A stretch of DNA of 64,000 nt from G963675935 sp963675935. GTDB taxonomy: Bacteria > Planctomycetota > Planctomycetia > Pirellulales > Thermoguttaceae. Positions 52,396 through 61,245 of the stretch are shown in pieces. A program made the translations under genes and the position numbers. The notes beneath the pieces are model-generated. The model was not told the origin of the DNA. It made no database searches and saw only the letters and a list, made by a program, of their open reading frames with translations. Each line of letters starts with the position of its first letter. Position 1 is the first letter of the stretch. The stretch covers positions 186,001 through 250,000 of the forward strand of contig CAXXPV010000003.1 in assembly GCA_963675935.2 (NCBI GenBank). The letters are read 5' to 3'.

Positions 52396-54240
52396 TCAGA
52401 AGAGCTTGCGGCTCAATGGATTCATGTCAGGTTCCTGAACGCTGTCGATCTCCTGCAAAATCGGCGACGGCTCGGTCTTTTCGGCCGAATTCTTCGGCGC
52501 GACGGCTTTCTCGGGAGCGGGTGGCTCCTTCAATTCCGCCGGTTCTTTCGGCTCTTCGGGGACGGCAATCTCCTTCGGAGCGACCGTTTCCTTCTCCTTC
52601 GGAGCGACTGCCTTCTTCGGAGCGGGCGGCTCCTTCAATTCCGCCGGCTCTTTCGGCTCTTCGGGAGCGGCAGGCTCCTTCGGGGCGGGCGGAATGGCCG
52701 GCGGCGGCGAAGGCACTTCTTCCGTCGCCTTAGGCTTTTCGCCCGGTTCCTCGCCCGGCGTCCCCTGTTCGTCGGCAAGCCGGATTTCCCAGCCGCCGCC
52801 CAAAGCGCGGTAGACCGAGATCAGTCCTTGCGCGATTTGACCTCGCGCCTGGGCCGACGAGTCTTGCTGCGTGACCAAGTTCTGTTCGATCGTGGCGTAG
52901 CGGTTGAAATCGACCAGGCCCTTCTCGTACTGAAGAATGACTGTTTTCACGGCCCTTTCGGCGGCCGCCACGCTTTCGTCGAGCAATTTGCTCCGCTCTT
53001 GCGAACGCAGGAACGTCACCAAGCCGTTTTCGACTTCCTCATTCGCCTTCAGCACCGTGTTCTGATAAGCGACGACGAGTTCCTGGAAGGCGGCGTCCTG
53101 ATAGCGGACATTCGCCGCGATGCGGCCATAGTTCAACAGGTTCCATTGGAACGACGGCCCGACGTTGCCATTGAAGGCCGAGTAGCGGAACAGATCGGGA
53201 AAGTTTCGGGCCGAGTAGCCCAAATTGCCCGTGATCGAGAAGGCCGGATAGAGATCAGCCTGGGCAATGCCGATCTGCTCGGCCTGGGCCGCGGCTTTGC
53301 GTTCCGCCTTGCGCACGTCGGGGCGGCGGCGCAACAAGTCGGCCGGAACGCCGACGACCGCATCGGCCGGCGCGAGCGGAATCGGACCGTCGCCCAACAT
53401 TTTCGACAGGTCGATTGTGGGAATGCCCAACAGCGTGCAAAGCGCGTTTTCTGCCTGCCGGACGGCGATTTCCAACTGTTGGATGCCCGCCTCGGTTTGC
53501 CGGAGGTTGCTCTCGGCCTGATCGTAGTCCAATCGGCTCACCTTGCCCGCCTTGAGCCGATTTTCGATGTATTGAAACACGCCTTTTTGGAGTTTGACGT
53601 TCGCTTCGACCAGTTTGATGCGTTCCCGCGAGGTGCGAACGGTCACGTAGTTCGTGGCCACGTCGCCCAGCAGCGTGACCAACACGTAGTCGTAGTCGGC
53701 CACCGAAGCGTCCAAGCTGGCGTCGGCCGACGCGATGGCGCGGCGGAAGCGACCCCAGAAATCGAGTTCCCAATTCAGGTTGAGGCCGAAATTCCACGAG
53801 TCGGAATAACGCGCGAAGTTCATGACGGAATCGTTCGTGCCCAGCGCGGCCGCGCCTCGCTTGAAGCTGCCGGTGGCACGTTGGGTTTGCGGGAAAATGT
53901 TGCCGACGGCGATGTCGAGTGTCGCCCGGGCCTCAAGGATTCGGTAGCCCGCCTCGCGCAGCGTAAGGTTCTGGCGATACGCGCAGGTGACCAACTCGTT
54001 GAGCTTCGGGTCGTTGAAGACGGTCCACCAGCACTTCAATATCTCGGGATTTTCCACCGCGTGAACGTCGGCTTCGTCGATCCAGTGTTCGGCCACGGCG
54101 GCCGGGGGCTGGCAGTAGTCCGGCCCCACCTTAAAACCTTTGTGGACGTAACCCCGCAGACTCGAACAGCCGCTTGAACCAATCGCCAAGACGGAAATGA
54201 CAGCCACCGCAGTCAGTCGAATTTGAAAGGATCGAGGCAT
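52396..54240 (-). CDS. TolC/NodT-family outer-membrane efflux lipoprotein with repetitive tail
   Basis: 614 residues. Lipoprotein signal with lipobox SSGC (Cys near 25). Two OEP repeats follow: first LRQNLTLREAGYRILEARAT and LNLNWELDFWGRFRRAIASA; second LRRRPDVRKAERKAAAQAEQ and FQWNLLNYGRIAANVRYQDA. It forms the outer-membrane exit duct and probably partners MacAB 200 bases away. The last 150 residues are a low-complexity Pro/Glu/Lys/Ala tail with two near copies of EEPKEPAELKEPPAPxKAVA, which is atypical for the family and would project into the periplasm. Confidence 0.92.
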   Translation of the reverse strand: MPRSFQIRLTAVAVISVLAIGSSGCSSLRGYVHKGFKVGPDYCQPPAAVAEHWIDEADVHAVENPEILKCWWTVFNDPKLNELVTCAYRQNLTLREAGYRILEARATLDIAVGNIFPQTQRATGSFKRGAAALGTNDSVMNFARYSDSWNFGLNLNWELDFWGRFRRAIASADASLDASVADYDYVLVTLLGDVATNYVTVRTSRERIKLVEANVKLQKGVFQYIENRLKAGKVSRLDYDQAESNLRQTEAGIQQLEIAVRQAENALCTLLGIPTIDLSKMLGDGPIPLAPADAVVGVPADLLRRRPDVRKAERKAAAQAEQIGIAQADLYPAFSITGNLGYSARNFPDLFRYSAFNGNVGPSFQWNLLNYGRIAANVRYQDAAFQELVVAYQNTVLKANEEVENGLVTFLRSQERSKLLDESVAAAERAVKTVILQYEKGLVDFNRYATIEQNLVTQQDSSAQARGQIAQGLISVYRALGGGWEIRLADEQGTPGEEPGEKPKATEEVPSPPPAIPPAPKEPAAPEEPKEPAELKEPPAPKKAVAPKEKETVAPKEIAVPEEPKEPAELKEPPAPEKAVAPKNSAEKTEPSPILQEIDSVQEPDMNPLSRKLF

Positions 54241-54413
54241 TGCGTATTTCTCCCGTTGGATTCCGCTTCACCTCCTATAGTCGGCATAACCGCTACAGTC
54301 GGAGTAATCGAAATTATCGAGAGAAAACCGCGCGAACGCCGCATGTCGCGTATCTTGCCCATTGTGCCGTTTCGTTAGCCTTGAAGGTCGTAACTCCCAG
54401 CGTCATATTTTGG

Positions 54414-57400
54414 TTACATTTCTTCCTGCTGCAATGTTACTGGACCCAATAAGCCGGAATCCAACAGCGGTGTCGTTGGTCGAACCATGCCAAAGCGGAA
54501 GACGTCGTGAGTTTCTCCGATTCGCTTTTCCTTCGGCAGCTTGAGGTTGCCGACAACCCGATTGACCCAGAGATTGACGACATCAACTTCCAGGACGTTG
54601 CCCGACGGGCGGACAGCGTCGGTGATTTCCACTCGCCACGGGGCGGTCCACAAGACGCCGAGTTTCTTTCCGTTCAAACGGACCTCCGCGACGTGCTGGA
54701 CGTTGCCAAGATCGAGAAACAGCCTTCCCGAATTTCGCTCGACGGTTTTCGCATTTCGGGCAACATCGAATGTCTTGCGATAAGTCGCCTTGCCGGAATA
54801 ATAAACAATTCCTTCTTCAGGGCGCCGGGTCCAACTGACAAGTTCGGGAAATTCCACGGATGCTGGGCCGCCCCAGCGCGGGTCGAATTGAATGTTCCAC
54901 GGGCCGCCCAGGCGCTGCACGCAAGAAAGCTTGGAAAAGTTCCGCTCTGCTTTGCCGGCGGTTGTCGCGGCGATCGGCTTGCGAAATACCACGAAATACG
55001 ACTCAAACGGCGCAAATTCCAGCGGCAGCGCCGTGCCTCCATCAACTTGCTGGAAGGCGGCTGCGTTACGGATCATGCCGCTCATCGGATCCCAAATCTC
55101 GGGCTGCTTGCCCACAACCCGAAAAACGCAGCGTTGCGACGCAGGCTGATTCTTGCGGTTGGAGACAAAGTAGATGTCGTCGCCGCCGACCGCGCGATGG
55201 ATGAAATCGAGCGCCGGGCTCTGAATGGATAGCTCTTGCTTGACAGTCCGTTTGCCTGCCGGCGGTTCGTCGCCATCTGCGGCGCGCTCTATCCGAGACG
55301 CGGCCGGCTTCTCGGTTTGTTCTCCAAAAGTGAAATCGGGTTTGACCCCCTCGGCACGAAGCATGTCGCCGAGCGGTTTGCCCCATAGGACGCGGCCCTT
55401 GCCATAGGCATGTTCCATGCAAGTCTTGCCGTCGCAATCGCCCCAGATCTCGGAAGCGAGTGTTTTCACTTCCTCGTCGCACTGCGGATAGTTCTTTAGT
55501 CCGGCAGCCTTCTCCGGCTTTGATCCTACCACCGTCGCCCCCTCACGGACCAGTTGCCCGATCTTCTTGAGCACTTGCAGCGACATAGCCGTGGAAGGCG
55601 TGGACGAAACCGGCTGCTGAATGCTGCCGCCGATGACGTCGCAGACTTGCCGCGAAGGCGACGTGCAATTCTGCAGCGCCAAAACGCGATAGCTCATTCC
55701 GTCGGGCAACACGATCCGGCCATTTTTGACCGCCATCCGCGTCAACAGCACTTCGGCATTGCAGTAGTCGCCGTCGTAACCACGCAGCGCAGGGTCATGC
55801 TGTTTGAACGGAGCGACCACCGGCGGCTCTTCACCCAAATAGTAACAGACGTCGCCGACGAACAATCCCTGCTGCAACAGGTATTGGCAGCGTCCGACAT
55901 AGGAGAAATACGCCGCCGATTGGTCCCACCATGTAATCGTCGGATTCCAGTGTTGGCCGGCGCAGAATTCATAGCCCGGCCGACCGTCGGTCGAAAGGTG
56001 GCACGTGGCCTGGTGCAACATGAAGTAGTTGATGCCCTCGCAATAGGCGTTGTCGCCGTACGGCTTCAGATCGGCCGGCCCGAGCGACCAATGAGTCCGG
56101 TCGGCTTCTTGCTGGGTGAAAGCCTCGGCTTGGGCAATTCTCTTTCCATAGATGTGGGCCGCCGATCCGGTTTGCTTGAGATTGCTGCGAAGACCAGGAC
56201 TGGAATTGTAACCGCCGGGGGCACTGAAGTGGCCGTTTACCCAGAACTCGCCGGCGGGAACGTCGCATCGGCCGAGGTTTCTCAAGGAATCGATGGGCGG
56301 GTTATTGCCAGGACCCGCTGCTTCGCTACGCATCTGCACGCCATTCGCATGGCAGAGTCGGGAAAACTCGCCGTAAAAATTCTCCGCCACGCAGTCGGCG
56401 ATGGTCCGGTTGAAGTCAGCCCGAAATCTCGCGGTCACCTCGGCGTTGACCACGGTATGCCCGTTGACGGCCGGCAGATACAGCGTCAAGTCATAGCCTC
56501 GATACTTGCGGAACTGGGCGGCAAAATCCTGCGTCCAAGTCAGTTTGCCGGCTTCCCAACTGTCGCCCCAGAGATAGGCCAGGCGACCGCCGCTCTGCTT
56601 CGCTTCGTCCAGCGCAATCCTCCCGAGATAGTTGAAATAGTTCTTCAGCGAAGACGCATTCATGTAGTCGATTTGATACCCCGCTCCGCCGACAAAGGTA
56701 TCTCCCATCGGATAAGCTTCCCATTTGTTGCCCGTAAGTGTGTAGCCGGTTCGGAGGATGGTCCACTCGCCCTCGGGCACGTCCCACTGGAAGGTCTGGT
56801 CGGCTCTCCATCGATCGGTGATGTCGATGATTTCATGGAGGTCGAGAGGCGTGGTTTTCTCCCGGCTGCGAAAAGCTTGAACCCTCACGTCACCGTAATA
56901 GCCGTCAACGGTCTCCGGCTGAGGAAGCCTGCCGGCGAACTTCTGCGGTCCTTTCAGTTTCAATTCCGACTGAACGACCTTCTTCATCGCGTCCTGCTGA
57001 GCTACCCAAGGGCCCATCATAAGCCAGCCGCCGGCCAGATTGAACCCTATTTCGAGATTTAAGCGGTCCGCTTCTTTCACGGCATGGCGGAATAACTCAC
57101 GCCACTCGGGGCTGAGAAACTCGATGCCCGGCAGTGGATGATCGCCGGCATAGCCGCCGGTGCAAATCAGGTTGACGCCGCCGATTCCCTTGGCTTTGAA
57201 TTCTTCCAAGTCGCGGGTAATGCCCTTCTTGTCAACCCGATTGAACAGCCACCACCAATAGACTGATGGTTTTGCCGCGGCGGGAGGATTGGCAAAACCT
57301 CGTTCGAGGTTATCTTCTGCCGCCAGTTTTTTTGGAGAGAGAGAAAAGACAGTCAGGACAACCAATAGAAGACAACAGCACGAGCGTGGAAGAATGTTGC

Positions 57401-57542
57401 GTAACCGTTCACGGGCCGGGAAAACATCGTCATTCTGAGCGCAGCGAAGAATCTCGTCTGGGCCGCGATTCCACGAGAGATTCTTCGCTGCGCTCAGAAT
57501 GACGGGTGCCCCGTGAACGGTTACAATGTTGCTAAGCGGCAT
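54414..57542 (-). CDS. GH106-type alpha-L-rhamnosidase, N-terminus carrying a mobile palindrome
   Basis: 1042 residues. After the insert, the signal peptide (LPRSCCCLLLVVLTVFSLSP) leads to FANPPAAAKPSVYWWWLFNR and MGIGGVNLICTGG-like segments typical of GH106 rhamnosidases; LYLPAVNGHTVVNAEVTARF and SEAAGPGNNPPIDSLRNLGR lie in the catalytic barrel, and the C-terminus (WNIQFDPRWGGPASVEFPEL, RLFLDLGNVQHVAEVRLNGK) is a galactose-binding-like beta-sandwich. It would release rhamnose from polysaccharides in the periplasm or outside. Residues 7-50 come from the 124-bp element at 57401 plus its duplicated target; without them the start would be MPLSNILPRSCCC. Confidence 0.85.
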   Translation of the reverse strand: MPLSNIVTVHGAPVILSAAKNLSWNRGPDEILRCAQNDDVFPARERLRNILPRSCCCLLLVVLTVFSLSPKKLAAEDNLERGFANPPAAAKPSVYWWWLFNRVDKKGITRDLEEFKAKGIGGVNLICTGGYAGDHPLPGIEFLSPEWRELFRHAVKEADRLNLEIGFNLAGGWLMMGPWVAQQDAMKKVVQSELKLKGPQKFAGRLPQPETVDGYYGDVRVQAFRSREKTTPLDLHEIIDITDRWRADQTFQWDVPEGEWTILRTGYTLTGNKWEAYPMGDTFVGGAGYQIDYMNASSLKNYFNYLGRIALDEAKQSGGRLAYLWGDSWEAGKLTWTQDFAAQFRKYRGYDLTLYLPAVNGHTVVNAEVTARFRADFNRTIADCVAENFYGEFSRLCHANGVQMRSEAAGPGNNPPIDSLRNLGRCDVPAGEFWVNGHFSAPGGYNSSPGLRSNLKQTGSAAHIYGKRIAQAEAFTQQEADRTHWSLGPADLKPYGDNAYCEGINYFMLHQATCHLSTDGRPGYEFCAGQHWNPTITWWDQSAAYFSYVGRCQYLLQQGLFVGDVCYYLGEEPPVVAPFKQHDPALRGYDGDYCNAEVLLTRMAVKNGRIVLPDGMSYRVLALQNCTSPSRQVCDVIGGSIQQPVSSTPSTAMSLQVLKKIGQLVREGATVVGSKPEKAAGLKNYPQCDEEVKTLASEIWGDCDGKTCMEHAYGKGRVLWGKPLGDMLRAEGVKPDFTFGEQTEKPAASRIERAADGDEPPAGKRTVKQELSIQSPALDFIHRAVGGDDIYFVSNRKNQPASQRCVFRVVGKQPEIWDPMSGMIRNAAAFQQVDGGTALPLEFAPFESYFVVFRKPIAATTAGKAERNFSKLSCVQRLGGPWNIQFDPRWGGPASVEFPELVSWTRRPEEGIVYYSGKATYRKTFDVARNAKTVERNSGRLFLDLGNVQHVAEVRLNGKKLGVLWTAPWRVEITDAVRPSGNVLEVDVVNLWVNRVVGNLKLPKEKRIGETHDVFRFGMVRPTTPLLDSGLLGPVTLQQEEM
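57401..57524. mobile_element. GTAACCGTTCACGGG-TIR element inserted in GH106 gene
   Basis: Termini GTAACCGTTCACGGG (57401-57415) and CCCGTGAACGGTTAC (57510-57524). AATGTTGC lies at 57393-57400 and 57525-57532. The inner core is the CATTCTGAGCGCAGCGAAG palindrome shared with the GTGTGCGGCC MITEs. 124 bp plus the 8-bp duplication equals 132 bp, 44 codons, so the host frame is kept. Confidence 0.96.
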
Positions 57543-57706
57543 GATTTGATAGCGGTTTGGCTTCTTGCGGGTCGGAGCGTGCGTGATAGGAATTATGATT
57601 TGTCTCTAATAGGGCTGATTCTACCCTGGCGCGGCTACTGGCCGCAACCAAAAAACTCCCTTCAAAAGCGTCGCCATAACGCATATGTGTGCAATATGTT
57701 ATGGCT

Positions 57707-58032
57707 GTAACCGTTCACGGGTCGGTGGATGAAAAGTAGCAGGCACATTCCGTGTGCCGTTTGCCGCGTGTTTTTGCGATCCGGCAATCATCAACAACCG
57801 GTAGTTGTCGTGTGCGGCCATATTTTCTGGCTGATAGGCAATTTCGTCATTCTGAGCGCAGCGAAGAATCTCGTTTTCCTCGCGGCGAGGGCGAGATTCT
57901 TCGCTGCGCTCAGAATGACCGATCTTGCCAGAAAAAATGGCCGCACACTAGTTGTCATGATGGATAACACTGCCGCGGACGGCACACGGAGTGCGCCTGC
58001 TACTTTTTGCCTACCGGACCGTGAACGGTTAC
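57707..58032. repeat. Three-level nested palindromic element
   Basis: Outer arms GTAACCGTTCACGG (57707) / CCGTGAACGGTTAC (to 58032). Middle arms AAAAGTAGCAGGCACATTCC (57732) / CACGGAGTGCGCCTGCTACT (to about 58006). Inner complete MITE at 57810-57948. The outer and middle pair recur, with two IS copies inserted, at 32718-36250. No protein-coding gene is supported between 57543 and 58228. Confidence 0.88.
57810..57948. mobile_element. GTGTGCGGCC-TIR MITE with target duplication, inside a palindrome
   Basis: Ends GTGTGCGGCCATATTTTCTG and its inverse; TAGTTGTC at 57802-57809 and 57949-57956. Length 139, the same as the copy at 40268, with the central part in the opposite order (TCGTTTTCCTCGCGGCG). 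Confidence 0.95.
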
Positions 58033-58228
58033 GCCCATCGCCCTGGCAGCCGGAATCCCACCGCGAAACTTGCGTCGAAAAAACCGAGAACTGCATCGTC
58101 ACTGGCAACAACGCATCGCCGTGACTCGCGTATGCAACATCAAGCGAACCCGCATAATACTGCGGAAAATGGGCATATACCTAAAAGACATCATTCGCTG
58201 TAAATGGCCTTGACATTGCACAGTAGAA

Positions 58229-58981
58229 CTAACTGTTTCGGAATAAATATATTGCCCAGCCAACCGTGTCACGGCCCCAGCGCAGGTAAGTCGTCCGCTG
58301 ATTGGCAATCCGGTCCAAGACCTCTTTTCGATCTTTATCTTCCGGGTTTGCTTCGGCATACTTTTCGACTGCGTACCACTGGAGCGTCTCGTACCGGTCC
58401 CAATCGTCCGGGTTGCTGACCAGGGTGTATAACGGAACCAGTCCCTCCTCTTCACCTGTACGCACGTTCTCGAAATGGGTTCCCCACGAGTCCCGCTTGA
58501 AGCCCTCGGCAGCCAGATAGGCTTCATCCGGTTCTTTCATCCAGAACGGCTCGCCCGCCAGGATAAGACCGCCCGGTTTTGTCATGGCTTTTAGAGCCCT
58601 GAGCGTTCCTCGGTGTCCCTGAAAAACCCAGGAAGCGCCGATGCACATGCCAAGGTCGAAGAGTTGATCGGCTTTGTAATCGGCTCCATCCATTTGCAAT
58701 ATGTTTAATTTAACCCCGGGAACCCGTTCCTTTAACTTTCGTTCCGTATACGCCGCGAAATAGGGAGACAGGTCGATCCCGACTCCCGACACATCATATC
58801 GCTCGGCGATCTTTGCCATGATCTCCCCTTTGCCGCAGGCAATGTCGAGAAGGGTAGATCCCGGATTCAATTTTAGCAGACCGATCAGCTCATCGAGCTT
58901 CGCGGAACTCATCGGATTGCAGATTTCATGACAATCGTGCGTTATCTTGAAATACTTCCACATGTCCATCTTGAATTCCAT
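58229..58981 (-). CDS. SAM-dependent methyltransferase
   Basis: 250 residues from the ATG at 58981 (AAAGGGA upstream). Class I Rossmann methyltransferase: motif I LLDIACGKGEIMAKIA, motif II VSGVGIDLSPYFAAYTE, then ILQMDGADYKADQLFDLGMC and KPGGLILAGEPFW. It resembles MmtN/cyclopropane-like small-molecule methyltransferases, but the acceptor cannot be named. Its base composition is noticeably less GC-rich than neighbours and it is bounded by repeats, so horizontal acquisition is plausible. Single-gene unit. Confidence 0.85.
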   Translation of the reverse strand: MEFKMDMWKYFKITHDCHEICNPMSSAKLDELIGLLKLNPGSTLLDIACGKGEIMAKIAERYDVSGVGIDLSPYFAAYTERKLKERVPGVKLNILQMDGADYKADQLFDLGMCIGASWVFQGHRGTLRALKAMTKPGGLILAGEPFWMKEPDEAYLAAEGFKRDSWGTHFENVRTGEEEGLVPLYTLVSNPDDWDRYETLQWYAVEKYAEANPEDKDRKEVLDRIANQRTTYLRWGRDTVGWAIYLFRNS

Positions 58982-59060
58982 GAAAGTATTTTCCCTTTCT
59001 GCCGGATTTGGCAAATTATTATTGCGAGGCAACCGTAACAAAAAATGCCGCCCGCGGCTC

Positions 59061-60938
59061 TCACTTTTCGCTTTTCTTCGACGGCCCCGCCTGCTTCAAC
59101 GCATCAAGCACTTGACCCTCGGTCAAAAGATCGGAAAGTACGAGCACCTCTTTTTCCTTCGGCTCCGCGGGCCAAATGGCCAACACGGGAATCGAGTTGC
59201 AGCCGAGATCGTTCAACGCCTTCTTGATCGTCTCCGAACGGTCCGTCCAGTCGGCCAGCAAGGCGACCACGCCGTTCGTTTCGACCAACTGCCGAACCGC
59301 GTCGGTCTCGATGGCCAGTTTCGAGTTCGTTTTACAGTTCGGACACCAATTGGCTGTGAAATCAACAATCACCGTCTTGCCTTCGGCGCGAGCCTGAGCC
59401 AAGGCCGCCGGCGAAAACGGTTTCCAAGTGATTTTGGACTCTTGGAGAAGGATGGTGAAAGCAAATAGCCCAATCAAGACCGCCACCGCCACTCCGCCGC
59501 ACCAAGCGATGCGTCTCTTGTCGGGTTCCGTCAACGGCGTTCGCCCGATCCACCAACACGCGAACCACAGGCCCAGCAACAGCGTCATGGTGGGCACGAT
59601 GAACAGCGATGTCAACGTGTTGAACAGGTAGACCACGGTGGCCAGCAGCAGAAAGCCCATGAGTTGCTTGAAGGTGTCCATCCAAGCGCCCGGTCTGGGC
59701 AAGAAACGAATCAGCGAGGGAAATCCGCCGATCAGCAAATACGGCGACGCCATGCCAAGCCCCACCGCGCCAAAAATGCAATAGGCCATGTAAGGCGGCT
59801 GTTTCAAAACGTATCCAAACACGGGTCCGAGAAACGGCCCACTGCACGGCGTGGCCAGAATCGTGGTGAAAACGCCCTTAAAAAAAGCCCCGCTCGGGCC
59901 TTCCTGGGTCTGAAGCTCGCCGGCGCGGCCCATGCCGACGAAGCCGGGAATCGGTATCTCCCACACGCCCAAGAAACTTAGGGCCATGACGAAGACAAAC
60001 GCGGTCATGGAGATTTTGAACCAGGGCAGCGTGAATTGTTCGCCCCACGCCATGCCGGCCATCGCCGCCAGCGCGGCAAGCACCATGAACACCGAGAGCA
60101 AACCGAGCGAATACCACACGTTCAACATGAAAATACGGCCGCGACTCTCCCCGGCTTGTTGCACGAACGCAAGCACTTTCAGACTGATGACCGGCAACAC
60201 GCACGGCATCAGATTCAGAATCAAGCCGCCCAAAAATGCGAAGGCCAATTGCATGGCGGCTTCAGACGGTTTGACATTCGCAACCGTCGCCCGACCGCTT
60301 GCGTCGGCCTTGGTTGATGAAGTTGATGGAACCGATGGAACAATCGTCGTATTGTCATTTTCCGCTTCCGGCACTTTCACGCCCTGCCCCAGCGAGGCCG
60401 TGAACGGCTCGTCCTTCGGCGGACTGCAACTGTTGGCGTCGCACGCCCCGAACGACAACGTGCCGGCGATCTTCAACTTCGACGGATCGACGCCGGGGTC
60501 GAACTCGATCGGCGCATACCAAGTGACCGTGCCATCGTGCGTCTCGATCGGCAGATCGCCATAGGCATCCGGCTCCGGCTTCGACTTCGGCGCAACCGAC
60601 GCCTTGAATTTTCCGGCCATCCGAACGCCTTTGGGCGGTTCGATCTTGATCTGCGTGACCGTCGGGTTGCCCTTGTCGCTCGTCGGCTGCGTGATCGAGT
60701 AGATGTGCCAGCCCGGCTCGATATGGGCCGTGACGAACAGCCGACCGGGCTTTCCGGCGGCGGGAGCGGTAAATTGGGCATCGACCGTCACAACGCTTTT
60801 TTGAGTCCCGCCGGCGGCATCGCCGAACGATCCTCCGCCGGGAGCTTCGGCGGCATTCCACTGTGCCGCGGCGGGCAGTGCAATCGCCGTTAAAACCGCA
60901 AAAACCGCCGTCTTCAAGCAATTCCGTGAATCAACCAT
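59061..60938 (-). CDS. DsbD-like thiol:disulfide interchange protein
   Basis: 625 residues from the ATG at 60938 (MVDSRNCLKTAVFAVLTAIA, a signal peptide). Residues 30-210 are a DsbD-alpha/DsbC-like domain (FGACDANSCSPPKDEPFTAS carries a Cys pair). Eight membrane helices follow with the conserved Cys in LNLMPCVLPVISLKVLAF and ATPCSGPFLGPV. The C-terminal thioredoxin-like domain has VDFTANWCPNCKTNSKLAIE (CxxC near 532). The protein moves electrons from the cytoplasm to periplasmic disulfide reductases. Cys-rich exported proteins such as the 36563 lipoprotein are possible clients. Confidence 0.92.
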   Translation of the reverse strand: MVDSRNCLKTAVFAVLTAIALPAAAQWNAAEAPGGGSFGDAAGGTQKSVVTVDAQFTAPAAGKPGRLFVTAHIEPGWHIYSITQPTSDKGNPTVTQIKIEPPKGVRMAGKFKASVAPKSKPEPDAYGDLPIETHDGTVTWYAPIEFDPGVDPSKLKIAGTLSFGACDANSCSPPKDEPFTASLGQGVKVPEAENDNTTIVPSVPSTSSTKADASGRATVANVKPSEAAMQLAFAFLGGLILNLMPCVLPVISLKVLAFVQQAGESRGRIFMLNVWYSLGLLSVFMVLAALAAMAGMAWGEQFTLPWFKISMTAFVFVMALSFLGVWEIPIPGFVGMGRAGELQTQEGPSGAFFKGVFTTILATPCSGPFLGPVFGYVLKQPPYMAYCIFGAVGLGMASPYLLIGGFPSLIRFLPRPGAWMDTFKQLMGFLLLATVVYLFNTLTSLFIVPTMTLLLGLWFACWWIGRTPLTEPDKRRIAWCGGVAVAVLIGLFAFTILLQESKITWKPFSPAALAQARAEGKTVIVDFTANWCPNCKTNSKLAIETDAVRQLVETNGVVALLADWTDRSETIKKALNDLGCNSIPVLAIWPAEPKEKEVLVLSDLLTEGQVLDALKQAGPSKKSEK

Positions 60939-61108
60939 TGACGCAAGAATCCAGTAGCTAGGTGGGGGGTAAGGCAGGCAATCCACTTGAATTGTAAACA
61001 ACTCGATTGGCCGCGACAATCCGTCGGGATATTGTTGCGGTTTGTGCAAGATGGGTTATATTTAACGAAGGGATAGTGTTTGCCGAGTGTTGGAATGATT
61101 GCGTTGAA

Positions 61109-61180
61109 AATCGCCGGGGGCCAACGGCCCGCGGAAAATCGGCGGCAATGCTCCGCGGGCCGCTGGCCCCCGGCTATTTT
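61109..61180. repeat. CCGGGGGCCAACGGCCCGCGG palindromic element
   Basis: Arms 61111-61133 and 61152-61177 with a 19-base loop, between the divergent dsbD-like and metalloprotease genes. It is the second complete member of the family at 13729-13812. It lies in the region where both promoters should be. Confidence 0.9.
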
Positions 61181-61245
61181 CCAAAGATTGACAACTATCC
61201 TGCGCCGCCCTGTAATTCCTTCCACCCACCTTTGGAACAGCACCC

